Positions 1-8,890 of a DNA stretch of 64,000 nt are shown piece by piece. Below the pieces are notes generated by a model that was not told where the DNA came from, searched no databases, and was given only the letters and a program-made list of their open reading frames with translations. Each line of letters opens with the position of its first letter. Positions within the stretch are counted from its first letter, which is position 1. The position numbers were made by a program, and so were the translations under genes. This DNA is from RZZS01 sp964491785 (GTDB taxonomy: Bacteria; Pseudomonadota; Alphaproteobacteria; Micavibrionales; Micavibrionaceae), in NCBI GenBank assembly GCA_964491785.1, contig CAZBGS010000003.1, forward strand, positions 212,258 to 276,257, read 5' to 3'.

Positions 1-1196
1 GGCCTGACCTGCCATTGCGTGGCATAGCGCATTTCGTATTCAATCGGGTCTTCGATAGTGAGAACATGCCTGCGCCTGCGATCGATCTGCTGCACGCAGG
101 CATAAAGTGTTGTGGTTTTACCGGATCCGGTCGGGCCCGAAAGAAGTATCAAACCGCCGCCGCCTTTAATTTCCGGAGATAGCAGCTTTGCGAGATAGTC
201 GCCAACATCCTCGTGACGCCTGAATAATTCGTCAAACCCCTTTAACGCCGCCCGGTCGAGCAAACGAAGAGTAAGCTTTTCCCCGTCCTGACCTTGAGGC
301 CCCGCGGCCACACGGACGTCGATGCTTCTGCCCTGCCAGACAAACCCGAAACGACCGTCTTTGGGCGTCACCCTGTCACCGAAGTTAAGACCGGCATCGC
401 GTTTCAGCAAAGTCGTCAGACGCGCCATTGCGTCCGCCGGGAGAAGGTGCATTGGTATAAGGTCGCCGTCTATCCTGTATTTTATCCAGTTCGGTGCATC
501 CGGATTGTTATCCTGTACAAGGTGTATATCCGATGACCTCATTTGCAGCGATTCAGCCATCATGTCACGCTGAAACTGGTTTAGCAGCAACCCGTTATCA
601 ACATCGTCCAGCCACAGGGCAAGCGTCTTTTCCGTCCTGTCCGCGGACAGATCATGCACCGCCCGAAGTGTATCGATCAGTTCCTTGCGATCCCAGACTT
701 CGATTTCAACTTTTTCGACATGAAATCCGCTTCGATTTGAAGTAGATATGAGAGCTTCTATTTGACGTTGGTTCAAATCATGCAACGGAGCTATTTTTAA
801 TACGCCGTCAACAAGTCCTATCAGGTGGATACTAAGCGGAAGCCATGACTGAACCGGCAGTGCAGATCTTAACTGATCTCCGGTTGCACGATCGCGAACC
901 GTTTCATCCTCAAGATCTGACGGCAATACCGCACCAGCCATGTCCAGAAGCTGTTCGGTGGAGCGGGTAACCCCCTGCTCTAGAAGCATGACCCGCTCTC
1001 TCTGAACCATGTCCAGATAGCGTTCGCGCCCTTCCGCCGATCTGCTTTTGCGTCTTTCATGCCAGCTTCTGCGCTCGATCCCTCCAGGAGGCTCTCCACC
1101 GGAAGCGGAACGGCGGTCTGTACGATTCCGACGCTCTTCTTCGCTTTCTGTATCGCGGCCTTCGCCGCCTGATGCTGATTGATCCTGATCGTTCAT
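1..1196 (-). CDS. PilB/GspE-type secretion or pilus assembly ATPase, partial (runs off the left edge)
   Basis: Cytoplasmic hexameric ATPase that powers assembly of a type IV pilus or type II secretion pseudopilus. The first 398 codons are present and the C-terminus is outside the window. The N-terminus (about residues 1-50) is rich in Arg, Glu and Ser. A GspE-type N2 motif SSDIHLVQDN lies near residue 218, the Walker A SGPTGSGKTTT near 352, and the Asp-box TIEDPIEYE close to the window edge. The start at 1196 is 12 bp after the stop of the secreted protein gene upstream, so the two are probably cotranscribed. Together with the secretin and that secreted protein it fits a PilQ-like ATPase of a type IVb pilus (R64-like set). 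The motifs alone do not separate PilB, PilQ and GspE. Confidence 0.9.
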   Translation of the reverse strand, partial: MNDQDQSASGGEGRDTESEEERRNRTDRRSASGGEPPGGIERRSWHERRKSRSAEGRERYLDMVQRERVMLLEQGVTRSTEQLLDMAGAVLPSDLEDETVRDRATGDQLRSALPVQSWLPLSIHLIGLVDGVLKIAPLHDLNQRQIEALISTSNRSGFHVEKVEIEVWDRKELIDTLRAVHDLSADRTEKTLALWLDDVDNGLLLNQFQRDMMAESLQMRSSDIHLVQDNNPDAPNWIKYRIDGDLIPMHLLPADAMARLTTLLKRDAGLNFGDRVTPKDGRFGFVWQGRSIDVRVAAGPQGQDGEKLTLRLLDRAALKGFDELFRRHEDVGDYLAKLLSPEIKGGGGLILLSGPTGSGKTTTLYACVQQIDRRRRHVLTIEDPIEYEMRYATQWQVR

Positions 1197-1208
1197 ATTT
1201 TACCGAAC

Positions 1209-2837
1209 TTACAGCCCGGTCGAAGCTGCTTTGCCTTGGGTTACGCCAGAAGATGTAGTAGCTGAACCTGAACCTGAACTTGAGCCTGAGCTTGAGCTTG
1301 ATCCGGTGCTCCCACCGCTTGATTGTCCACTAGCCCGGTTAACAGAAGATAAAGATCTGTCAAAAAGTAGAAGAACTTTATCCTGCCCGTTATGAAACTC
1401 AATACCGCTCTTTCGCATATTTACAAGCCACTGAACGCCGCCGATGACCACAACTTCATCGTCAAAGACCACGCGGCTTCCGCCTGGCCCTGCTATTATC
1501 GCCCTGTTCGTCGCGAAAGAGGTGATTACATAACCGTCCAGAGTTCTGGCCTTATTAGCCGGAGCCGCCTGCTGTAGCGCAGAATAATCTTCCTCGTCCT
1601 TCTCATCCTTGTCTTTAAGATCCTTCATATCAAGTTGCATTCCCGGAGAAGCGCTAAGCAAAATGGCCTGCGAATCCTGACTAACCGCAGCTTGCGCAGT
1701 TCCTCTTACAGGTATGACCAGTATGCCCCGCGCCCCGCTGTGCATCACCTGCATGTCGTCAATCAAACCTCCGGCACGAACAGGCGCCCAACTGAGAGTA
1801 AGCGGACAGGCCTGTATCGGTTCAAGCAGCATTCCCGGCTGGCATCCGTTCGATTCAATTGTCAGACCGTTATCCTTTCCTGAAAGCCTCAGATCCTCCA
1901 GAACAAGGGCCGCGTCTCCCACGTTCACCAGAGAAACCGTAATCGAGGACTTCGAAGCTATGCCTGAGCCGAAATCTACATGCTCCTGAGACGAAACAAG
2001 AAGTCCGCGCCCCGGAACCGCCTTGGGAAATACCGTTGCCTTGCTGACTTCCTGCGGATTGTATTCGCCGTTAAGGTTGATGCTTACTACGCCGGTCGGC
2101 CCGTTATGCTCGACGATTAGCACGCCGGTTGCAGGGCCTTCCTGCACAGGCGCCCATGATACAGTGACTATACACGCCTGCCCGGCCTCCAGGCTTGTGC
2201 AATCTGAACGTAAAGCGTAACCGGCCTGCGGATTGGCCTCAATAGCTATATTTTTGATCTCGATGGGATTTGAAGTAATATTACGCAAAATTACCGATTT
2301 GACCAGCGTTCTGCTGGCTGACAGAGCCTCGAAATCCAGTGCGGCAGGTATCGACTCCACATCGCTTATTAACTGCGCGCGCCCCTCTGCGCTACCCTCT
2401 ACAGTACCGGACAGGGTCGAGGTTACCAGTCTGGTTCTGCCGTCATGGCGCATCAGCATTTCCACCCGCCATGGGCCCGGCTGCAAACCTTTTACGGATA
2501 ATGCGATTGCACATTCCGAGCCGGCCGGCAAAGCCTCCTGACCGCACTGGTTCAGCGAGACACTGGCTGATATGTTCGATGACGGATATAGATTGATTTC
2601 CCCCGTCGTAACGTTGCGGCCGCTCTCATTCCTGAAAAGCACGACAACCTGAGCAGTCGCCCCAATCGGAACGGCACCCCCGTCTACGTTGCCATTAGCA
2701 GCAATCAATCCCCCTGATCCCCCTGCTACCCGCGCTGAAGGATCATCAAACGCCGTTGCCTCCGCAGCTTTATAGGGAGAGCTGCAGAGGAAAAAAATTG
2801 CCAGAATGAGAATCGTGCGTTTAAGCAGATGAGCCAT
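1209..2837 (-). CDS. Secreted protein with three Ig-like (ASH-type) modules and a PilP/GspC-like C-terminal domain
   Basis: 542 residues. A signal peptide (residues 1 to about 25, LILAIFFLCSSPYKA) sends it to the periplasm or surface. Three tandem beta-sandwich repeats follow, each with a pair of cysteines and a WAPV-type strand (for example CIVTVSWAPVQEG and CPLTLSWAPVRAG), like choice-of-anchor or ASPM-SPD2-Hydin domains. Near residues 435-500 a short segment (ATNRAIIAGPGGSRVVF, then GGVQWLVNMRKSGIEF) resembles the small beta domain of PilP or GspC. The tail is a Ser/Gly linker encoded by degenerate 6-bp repeats at about 1260-1320. It lies between the secretin and ATPase genes, where type IVb loci keep PilO/PilP, so an inner-to-outer membrane connector role is inferred. 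No clear Shine-Dalgarno sequence precedes the start. Confidence 0.6.
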   Translation of the reverse strand: MAHLLKRTILILAIFFLCSSPYKAAEATAFDDPSARVAGGSGGLIAANGNVDGGAVPIGATAQVVVLFRNESGRNVTTGEINLYPSSNISASVSLNQCGQEALPAGSECAIALSVKGLQPGPWRVEMLMRHDGRTRLVTSTLSGTVEGSAEGRAQLISDVESIPAALDFEALSASRTLVKSVILRNITSNPIEIKNIAIEANPQAGYALRSDCTSLEAGQACIVTVSWAPVQEGPATGVLIVEHNGPTGVVSINLNGEYNPQEVSKATVFPKAVPGRGLLVSSQEHVDFGSGIASKSSITVSLVNVGDAALVLEDLRLSGKDNGLTIESNGCQPGMLLEPIQACPLTLSWAPVRAGGLIDDMQVMHSGARGILVIPVRGTAQAAVSQDSQAILLSASPGMQLDMKDLKDKDEKDEEDYSALQQAAPANKARTLDGYVITSFATNRAIIAGPGGSRVVFDDEVVVIGGVQWLVNMRKSGIEFHNGQDKVLLLFDRSLSSVNRASGQSSGGSTGSSSSSGSSSGSGSATTSSGVTQGKAASTGL

Positions 2838-3081
2838 AGAATAAAAAATGAAAATTTCGAATCATGGAAAGATATCCACACGTTAATAATATTGCTTTCA
2901 GAGTCTCATGGAAAGCGATAAATGGTTTTTTCTTTGTAAAAAAAGTTAGCTTCTTTGGCCAAGCCATTGATAATAATAGAAACCGTCGCCAGATATTAGT
3001 TTAAACAAAACGCGCAAAAACACACGCCCCCCGACTCGCGGCGGTAAAAAAAGCCATTTTTCAGTCAAAAAAAATGAAAAA

Positions 3082-4794
3082 CTATCTCGCCCCGGGATCG
3101 AATTGATCGGCCTCGAGTTCATCAAGCGGCGTTATTTCGACACTATCATCCTTAATATATGCAGGCTTCTGCCTGTTCGGATACGAGAACATTTTAGGCT
3201 CATTCCTTGGAACGTATAATTCCGGAACCGGCCTCGGCAACTCTTCTTTCTGGATTTTCTCACTTTGAAAAACATTAAAGATATTGGGCTTTACTGGCTC
3301 CTCGGTTAAAACCTTCTCGGGATTCAAGTCGAAGTCGGGGTTATAATCGAACGGCGCATCGCCAGGAAATATGTCTTTCTGCACATCATCCGTATAAACC
3401 ACCACCCTTGGACGAAGAAGGAACACGAGTTCCGCATTCGACGAATTAACATTCCGGCTGGTGGGCAGAAAAACTTTCATAAGCCCCGGCCCGCTTTTGT
3501 CCATCTCATCATTTTCTCTGATTAGTCCTGCAATAAGAAGGGAATCGCCCGGACGTATTCTGACCTGGGTTGTCAGCTCACGTTCCGTCGTTTCAGGAAG
3601 CTTCAGAGTTGTTCCCGCCGCCTCGAAAGGCGTAAAACCCCGGAATTCCTGCAACTCAATCTCAATTTTCCCGTAAACGGTCGCGTTATCCCATGCTCCG
3701 TTTATTGTTAAAGTAAACCCTGAATCAACAGTATCTGTCTGGGTTGAAATATTTTCATCCCCATCGTCGAATGTCCGCTCAAGAGAAGATACATAATTTG
3801 TAGTATCAGCAACCCTGAGACTTGCCTCCGACCCTGAGAGCAACGTAATTTGCGGCTGGGAAATCGTCTTGACCGATCCATATGTGGAGATGAACTCCAG
3901 AACGTTATTGGCGTAGTCAATTCCGCCCGTAGTTGGCAATCCGATACTTATAGGACTCTCGCTCATTGCCCCGCCTGGAAGATCCAAACCCACATTGAAT
4001 TTTCCAAAGGCCTGAACCTTGCCCCAATCGATACCTGAGCTGTTATCGGAAGAAAGCGAAACCTCCCAGATGTATATTTCGAATATTATCATCGCCGTAT
4101 TCTTGCGCATCCGCTGAAAATAACGCTCGGCAAGTTCGGCCGTACGGTGAGTCGCTGTATATACAATTGTTCTGGTACCCTGATCAACTATCGGATTGAG
4201 ACCGGTGATCGCCTGCAGACCTGTGGAAACAGCCCCCATCAGATCATTGTTGCCTCCTACGGGCGGGATGCTGACCGTAAAGGTCTGAGTGTTCTTGACA
4301 ACCAGAAGACCATCCTCGTAGGCGCAATATAGATCCGCAAGCCCGCACACCCGCTTGATTACCTTGCCAAGCTGCCCCTTTAGATTGGCAACTGTTATCC
4401 GCCTGTTGAGGCCCTCCTCAGTCTCGAAAGCAAGCGGAATATCGTAATCGGCAAGAATAAGCTGCAAAGCTCCGGCAAGGGTTTCCGATCTCAATTCGAA
4501 AGGCCCGATTATCTCGTCCGGCAAAGGATCTTCAGAAACGTTGGTCGGTATAAGAACATCCTCCCCCAGAGGCAGATAGAGAACGCTGTCAGGACGTTCG
4601 TTAATTGCGGCTTTCCTTTCCTCCGCCGAAATGGGCTTGGGAATATTGACATTGCGCGCCCCCGGTGCGGTCGCATCTGCACAACTGAAAAGCAGCAAGG
4701 CAGACAGGATTACCGAGACCGCGTGCCTGATACCGGGCTTGCCGATCTTGGCTGCCAGCCTTGCTTTGTCAGTAATTTTCTTATCCCGGGTCAT
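3082..4794 (-). CDS. PilN-type type IVb pilus secretin, outer-membrane lipoprotein
   Basis: Forms the outer-membrane channel of a type IVb pilus or related secretion machine. 570 residues from the chosen start. The N-terminus has a lipoprotein signal ending LLLFSC, with Cys as the lipidation site, then an STN-like region (about 110-170). The secretin core contains LLSGSEASLRV and GDSLLIAGLIREND. A Pro/Glu-rich tail follows. The start at 4794 overlaps the stop of the response regulator gene (TGATG), implying translational coupling. An upstream in-frame start would add 31 residues that lie inside that gene, so I reject it. It is distinct from the CpaC secretin encoded at 21.4-22.9 kb, so the cell has two secretin systems. 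Confidence 0.85.
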   Translation of the reverse strand: MTRDKKITDKARLAAKIGKPGIRHAVSVILSALLLFSCADATAPGARNVNIPKPISAEERKAAINERPDSVLYLPLGEDVLIPTNVSEDPLPDEIIGPFELRSETLAGALQLILADYDIPLAFETEEGLNRRITVANLKGQLGKVIKRVCGLADLYCAYEDGLLVVKNTQTFTVSIPPVGGNNDLMGAVSTGLQAITGLNPIVDQGTRTIVYTATHRTAELAERYFQRMRKNTAMIIFEIYIWEVSLSSDNSSGIDWGKVQAFGKFNVGLDLPGGAMSESPISIGLPTTGGIDYANNVLEFISTYGSVKTISQPQITLLSGSEASLRVADTTNYVSSLERTFDDGDENISTQTDTVDSGFTLTINGAWDNATVYGKIEIELQEFRGFTPFEAAGTTLKLPETTERELTTQVRIRPGDSLLIAGLIRENDEMDKSGPGLMKVFLPTSRNVNSSNAELVFLLRPRVVVYTDDVQKDIFPGDAPFDYNPDFDLNPEKVLTEEPVKPNIFNVFQSEKIQKEELPRPVPELYVPRNEPKMFSYPNRQKPAYIKDDSVEITPLDELEADQFDPGAR

Positions 4795-5174
4795 CAGGAC
4801 GCTCGCCTCTGCTTGACTATTCGTTCTACGGTTTTTACCAAACGGTCTTTTTGCACAGGCTTGATAAGAACCGCGCTCACCCCCCATTTGCCCGATTCGC
4901 TTAAAAGGTCGGGGTTCTGATCGCCGGTTACAAGTATTACCGGCGCCGCTATCTTCAGACTCTGCAACGAGCGTATGAATTCAAAGCCGTCCACAGGCTC
5001 CATCCTGACATCGACTATCGCAGCCGCGAAACTTTCATCGATAATCTCCAGCGCGTCATCCCCCCGGCAGGCCTCCACCACTTCGTAACAATTGCCATCG
5101 TTCAGAAAGCGAACGATCTGCATACGGACAAAATCATTGTCTTCTACGACAAGAATTTTCTCTTTTTCGTTCAT
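4794..5174 (-). CDS. Single-domain response regulator (CheY-like receiver)
   Basis: 126 residues, a lone receiver with no output domain. The acidic pair is in VVEDND, the phospho-acceptor Asp in AAIVDVRMEP, the Thr switch in VILVTGDQ, and the conserved Lys in LIKPVQ. The start at 5174 (MNEKEKILVV) gives the normal receiver length; a further in-frame start at 5237 would add residues unlike the family. It is the first gene of the leftward secretin operon and is translationally coupled to the secretin gene. This suggests phospho-signal control of this pilus by protein contact, but the partner kinase is not in view. Confidence 0.85.
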   Translation of the reverse strand: MNEKEKILVVEDNDFVRMQIVRFLNDGNCYEVVEACRGDDALEIIDESFAAAIVDVRMEPVDGFEFIRSLQSLKIAAPVILVTGDQNPDLLSESGKWGVSAVLIKPVQKDRLVKTVERIVKQRRAS

Positions 5175-5387
5175 AGATGACCGCACCAGAAGGTTCTTGA
5201 ATAAACGGCTAACGACGAAAGCACCTGAATTGCGCAAATTTCCTTATCGACTTTACCCGGATTTTGGCATCACGTGCAGACCGGATAGCCACTTATCCCG
5301 AACATTTCCACCAAAAACACCCGCGCTTGATAGAATTGTAATGGCAGGGTAGATTGATTCATCTTTGTCGTCACTGGAATCTGTGAA

Positions 5388-5897
5388 ATGTTGGATATAA
5401 TAGCAGCATTGAGTCTGACGGTCGCAGTCATGCTGCTGGCCGTACTTTCGTATATCGATCTGCGCGTTCGCCTGCTCCCCAACAAATATGTCCTTGCCTT
5501 CCTGATCTGCGGCCTGGCTTTTCATTCCGCCACCGCATTCCGCCTGATACACCCTGCCGATGCAACACTTGGAATGGCGGCAGGATTCCTGTCCCTTTTC
5601 ACGCTTCGAGCAGCGGCCAATCATCTCTACAAGCAGGATGCTCTCGGCCTTGGCGACGTCAAGCTGATGGGTGCGGGCGGCCTGTGGCTCGGAGTAGATG
5701 GCATCTTCCTCGCCATGGCGATCGGGGCCTTTACAGGAGTGCTTCACGGCGTGCTGGCCGCCGTATTCGAGGCGATCAGGGAAAAGCACGCTCCCCGGCT
5801 CAAAGGACTCCAGATACCCGCAGGCCCCGGCTTCGCCACCGGACTTGTTCTGGTGGGAGCCTGGCAATTCCGCTCTTTTTTCGGGATGTGGATCTGA
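5388..5897 (+). CDS. A24 family prepilin peptidase (CpaA/TadV-like)
   Basis: Inner-membrane aspartyl protease that removes prepilin leader peptides. 169 residues, several membrane segments. The first catalytic Asp is in YIDLRVRLLPN (about residue 22) and the second in the GxGD-type motif GLGDVKLMGAGG (about residue 91). It lacks the N-terminal methyltransferase zinc domain of PilD, so it is the short type. It is transcribed opposite to the secretin operon and ends 15 bp before the convergent hydrogenase protease gene. It is a second prepilin peptidase besides the one in the Tad locus and probably serves the pilus encoded at 1-5 kb. Confidence 0.85.
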   Translation: MLDIIAALSLTVAVMLLAVLSYIDLRVRLLPNKYVLAFLICGLAFHSATAFRLIHPADATLGMAAGFLSLFTLRAAANHLYKQDALGLGDVKLMGAGGLWLGVDGIFLAMAIGAFTGVLHGVLAAVFEAIREKHAPRLKGLQIPAGPGFATGLVLVGAWQFRSFFGMWI

Positions 5898-5912
5898 GTA
5901 TCGGGACTTTAG

Positions 5913-6350
5913 CTAGTCGCCAATTGCCAATTTTTCTATAAGCGTCCGCATACCGGCATCAACCTGGGCAGAAAGCCCTGCCCCATGTTCATACCCCAGC
6001 CCCTCTACACCGTAAAACTCAATTACTGGCGGCAACTTATTGAGAACCCGGGCAAATTCCACAGCCTCCGCCACACCGACGGCATGGGTTGTCGGCTTGG
6101 CGAAGTTAACTGGCAATCTTTGGCAGGATAAATCGAAATGATGGGTAGTCCCCGGCTCCTCTCCGGAAAACACCGCATCAACCAGAATCACATGATCATA
6201 GCCCTGCCAAGCGTCAATAAGACTGGCAGGCTCGCCACTATGCTCGATAACCCTGATGCCCCGCTTTTCCAACTCATCCGCAACCACCGGGCCCAAGGCG
6301 TCATCGCCGCGAAAGCGGTTGCCAATACCGATAACAAGTTTTTTGCTCAT
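5913..6350 (-). CDS. NiFe hydrogenase maturation endopeptidase (HycI/HyaD family)
   Basis: Cleaves the C-terminal extension of the hydrogenase large subunit after nickel insertion. 145 residues. The family nickel-sensing motif is seen as GIGNRFRGDDALG at residues 7-19, with the next conserved acidic site in VILVDAVFSGEEPG and a His in HAVGVAEA. The start at 6350 (MSKKLVIGIG) is 1 bp after the RidA stop. An upstream in-frame start at 6395 adds 15 residues inside that gene and is less likely. It is the last gene of the hydrogenase operon, and its substrate should be the large subunit encoded at 6742-8046. Confidence 0.88.
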   Translation of the reverse strand: MSKKLVIGIGNRFRGDDALGPVVADELEKRGIRVIEHSGEPASLIDAWQGYDHVILVDAVFSGEEPGTTHHFDLSCQRLPVNFAKPTTHAVGVAEAVEFARVLNKLPPVIEFYGVEGLGYEHGAGLSAQVDAGMRTLIEKLAIGD

Positions 6351-6351
6351 T

Positions 6352-6738
6352 TTATCCGAGATAGCAGTCAGCTTCCGTCTCGACAAGCCAGTCATCCTTA
6401 ATCAGGCCGCTGACCTCGACGAAAGTGCAGGCCGGGCGGATTTCGCCGAAAACCTCGCCATGCGCCTTTGCCGCTTCTTCCCAGCGCGAGATATCGGTAA
6501 GCATGATCCGGGTGCGGATTATATCCTTCACCGAACCCCCGGCATCCTCCACCGCCTTTACCATTATCTCGATACAGCGCTTCGTCTGCCCGTAGACATC
6601 GCCCGGACATGCCGTCTTGCCATCGGTAATCGGCGCGGTTCCCGATACGGCTATACAGTTACCGACCCTGACCGCCCGGCTGAAGCCGATCGGCTTCTCC
6701 ATCGGAGACCCGGAGGAAATATTTTTTCTTTCAGTCAT
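6352..6738 (-). CDS. RidA/YjgF family protein embedded in the hydrogenase operon
   Basis: 128 residues, the full length of a Rid subunit (trimeric; family members deaminate reactive enamine/imine intermediates). The N-terminal GFSRAVRVGNCIAVSGT strand and the C-terminal RPACTFVEVSGL region match the family. The Arg of RPACTFVEV occupies the position that binds the carboxylate in active RidA. It lies 3 bp downstream of the large subunit and 1 bp upstream of the protease gene, so it is part of the operon. Rid proteins are not standard hydrogenase accessory factors, so a role in maturation or in protecting a cofactor is only inference. Confidence 0.85.
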   Translation of the reverse strand: MTERKNISSGSPMEKPIGFSRAVRVGNCIAVSGTAPITDGKTACPGDVYGQTKRCIEIMVKAVEDAGGSVKDIIRTRIMLTDISRWEEAAKAHGEVFGEIRPACTFVEVSGLIKDDWLVETEADCYLG

Positions 6739-6741
6739 TTA

Positions 6742-8046
6742 TCAAGACCTCTTGACGGTAAGGTTAAGGAAGTGGGTTGCACAGGATATACACGGGTCGT
6801 AATTCCTGATCGCCTGCTCGCAATGCCATTGCAGCTTGTCGTCCGGCAGATGCATGAACTTCGGCACAAAATCACGCAGATCGTCCTCGATCATCGCCTG
6901 GTTCTGCGAAGTCGGAATCGTCAGCTGCGCTTCCTCGATCAGGCCCTCGTCATTGATCCTGTAGCGATGATAAAGCCCGCCGCGAGGAGCCTCGGTCATC
7001 GCGTGCCCCTCTCCGGCCCTGACGTCGAGATCGACATAGGGCTTGTCCGGAAGCTCGTAATTCTGCGCGATCCTCAAGGCTTCACCGCAGCAGTAATATG
7101 TTTCCAGCGTCCTGGCCATAATGCTTTTGAAAGGATTTCTGACATCGCGCCCAAGCCCTATTTCATTGGCCAAAGCCTTAGAGTCGTCCGGCAACTGATC
7201 GTAATTGTTAACGAAACGCGCCAGCGGCCCCATGTGATAGCATGACTTGTCCGACCTGAACCGGCAGTGCAGCGCGTTCGAATACTCGACATGATGCTCC
7301 TCGAACACGTCGTTGAACTGCCACGGCTCGATATCCAGCCCCCTGTTGGAGACGATCCGGCCCGCGCTCATCGCGTATTCGTGAGGATGATGCACGCAGA
7401 CATAGGTGTAGTCGCGGTCGAAATCAGGATAGGGAAGCGTCGCCACCCATTTGCAGGCCTGATAAGCCATCTCCCTCGCCTTTTCCAGCACCGGAATGAT
7501 GTCGCGCATCTGCTTCTTCGTCGGCGCCTTGTAAAACCCGCCTACCCTGATATTGATCGGATGCACGGCCCGCCCGCCGATAATCTCCATGATCTCGTTG
7601 CCGACCTTCTTGAGCTGCAATCCATGCTCCACCTCCTTCGGATGATCGGCCGCCATATGGATCGAACTTTCATACCCGAGAAAATCCGGCGCGTGCAGCA
7701 GATAGGCATGCAGGATATGGCTCTGGATATTCTCCCCGCAATAAAGGAACCGGCGCATATCGTGCACCCAGGGGGTGATCTGCGTCCCCAGCGCGTTCTC
7801 CATCGCATGAACCGAACTCATCAGATAAGCGACCGGACAAATCCCGCAGATCCGCGAGGTGATATCGGGAGCTTCCGTGAACTTCCTGCCTCTCAGGAAA
7901 GCCTCAAAAAAGCGCGGCGGCTCATGAATGCCGAAATGCAGTTCCTGAAGTTTACCGTCCTTGATCTCGATATACATATTGCCCTCGCCTTCGACACGGG
8001 CGAGATAGTCGACTTCGATACGTGTTGTTTTTTTATCCTTGCTCAT
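6742..8046 (-). CDS. hydA: Group 3b-type NiFe hydrogenase large (alpha) subunit
   Basis: Cytoplasmic catalytic subunit that holds the NiFe(CN)2CO centre and oxidises or evolves H2. 434 residues. The N-terminal L1 motif is RICGICP (Cys67, Cys70) and the C-terminal L2 motif DPCISCATH (Cys419, Cys422). Cleavage after His425 would release a nine-residue peptide starting FLNLT. Length and the HydBGDA partner set fit the bidirectional NADP-linked group 3b (sulfhydrogenase) class rather than membrane-bound group 1. The gene is the fifth in a leftward operon, and the dedicated protease is two genes downstream. Confidence 0.93.
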   Translation of the reverse strand: MSKDKKTTRIEVDYLARVEGEGNMYIEIKDGKLQELHFGIHEPPRFFEAFLRGRKFTEAPDITSRICGICPVAYLMSSVHAMENALGTQITPWVHDMRRFLYCGENIQSHILHAYLLHAPDFLGYESSIHMAADHPKEVEHGLQLKKVGNEIMEIIGGRAVHPINIRVGGFYKAPTKKQMRDIIPVLEKAREMAYQACKWVATLPYPDFDRDYTYVCVHHPHEYAMSAGRIVSNRGLDIEPWQFNDVFEEHHVEYSNALHCRFRSDKSCYHMGPLARFVNNYDQLPDDSKALANEIGLGRDVRNPFKSIMARTLETYYCCGEALRIAQNYELPDKPYVDLDVRAGEGHAMTEAPRGGLYHRYRINDEGLIEEAQLTIPTSQNQAMIEDDLRDFVPKFMHLPDDKLQWHCEQAIRNYDPCISCATHFLNLTVKRS

Positions 8047-8098
8047 TTCCTAATGCCTCTTCCTGCAAACTGCCATTTCCTGAGCCGAAAGCGAATTC

Positions 8099-8887
8099 TT
8101 ACTTACCCCTGGCTTTTTCCTCGTAATGAACGCTGGCTTCCTTAAAGGCCGGAGCATCCGAGTTGAAAGTGCGCAGCATCCGCACCATATCTTCCTCTCT
8201 TACCAGCCCTCGAGACAGCAACCAGTCGCCAAGAGCCCTGGCATTGGGCGTCTCCATCGGCCCGAAACAGCCGTAACAGCCGCGCTCATGCGCCGGGCAG
8301 ATCGCCCCGCAACCGGCCTGCGTGATCGGCCCGAGGCAGGGAACACCCCTGACCATAACGCATGCCGTCGAACGACGCTTGCATTCCATGCACACGCTGT
8401 GCGTCGAGATATTCGGACGCCGGTTGTGCAAAAGCGCGTTCACCGCTTCCAGCAACTGCCCCTTGTCGATCGGGCATCCCCGCAACTCCATGTCGACCTT
8501 CACATGGTCGGAAATCGGCGTCGCCGTCTCCAGCGTATGAATATATTCCGGCGTCGCGTAAACCGCGTTGATGAAATCCCCGACCGAAGCGAAGTTCTTC
8601 AACGCCTGTATCCCCCCCGCCGTGGCGCACGCGCCGATCGCGATCAGAATTTTGCTGTCCTTGCGTATTTGCTGGATCAACTCGGCCTCGTGTGGCGTGG
8701 TGATCGATCCCTCGACCAGAGAAACATCGTAAGGCCCGGGCTTCGTCTCCCGCGAGGCTTCCACGAAATAGGCGACATCGACAGCGCCGACGATGTCCAG
8801 AAGCTCGTCTTCAAGATCCAGTAACGTCAACTGGCAGCCGTCGCATGACGAAAACTTCCAGATAGCGAGTTTTGGTTTGTCCGCCAT
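8099..8887 (-). CDS. hydD: Group 3b-type hydrogenase small (delta) subunit
   Basis: 262 residues. Electron-transfer small subunit with the fold of NADH dehydrogenase 20-kDa subunits. The proximal cluster ligands are visible in FSSCDGCQL (Cys15, Cys18), with further cysteines in AIGACATAGG, CMECKRRSTAC and GAICPAHERGCYGCFGP, enough for several 4Fe-4S clusters. There is no twin-arginine leader, consistent with a cytoplasmic enzyme. It sits between hydG and hydA, ending 52 bp before the large-subunit start. Confidence 0.92.
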   Translation of the reverse strand: MADKPKLAIWKFSSCDGCQLTLLDLEDELLDIVGAVDVAYFVEASRETKPGPYDVSLVEGSITTPHEAELIQQIRKDSKILIAIGACATAGGIQALKNFASVGDFINAVYATPEYIHTLETATPISDHVKVDMELRGCPIDKGQLLEAVNALLHNRRPNISTHSVCMECKRRSTACVMVRGVPCLGPITQAGCGAICPAHERGCYGCFGPMETPNARALGDWLLSRGLVREEDMVRMLRTFNSDAPAFKEASVHYEEKARGK

Positions 8888-8890
8888 TGA

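Noticed and set aside
5253..5867. Long open frame on the minus strand, 204 codons
   Set aside because: It is antisense to the prepilin peptidase, and its translation is compositionally odd (Cys, Gln, His and Gly rich) with no domain; the plus-strand frame has clear catalytic motifs.
6256..8145. Two long plus-strand frames (about 329 and 292 codons)
   Set aside because: They lie opposite the RidA and hydrogenase large-subunit genes; Arg/His/Leu-rich translation is typical of a shadow of G+C-rich coding sequence.
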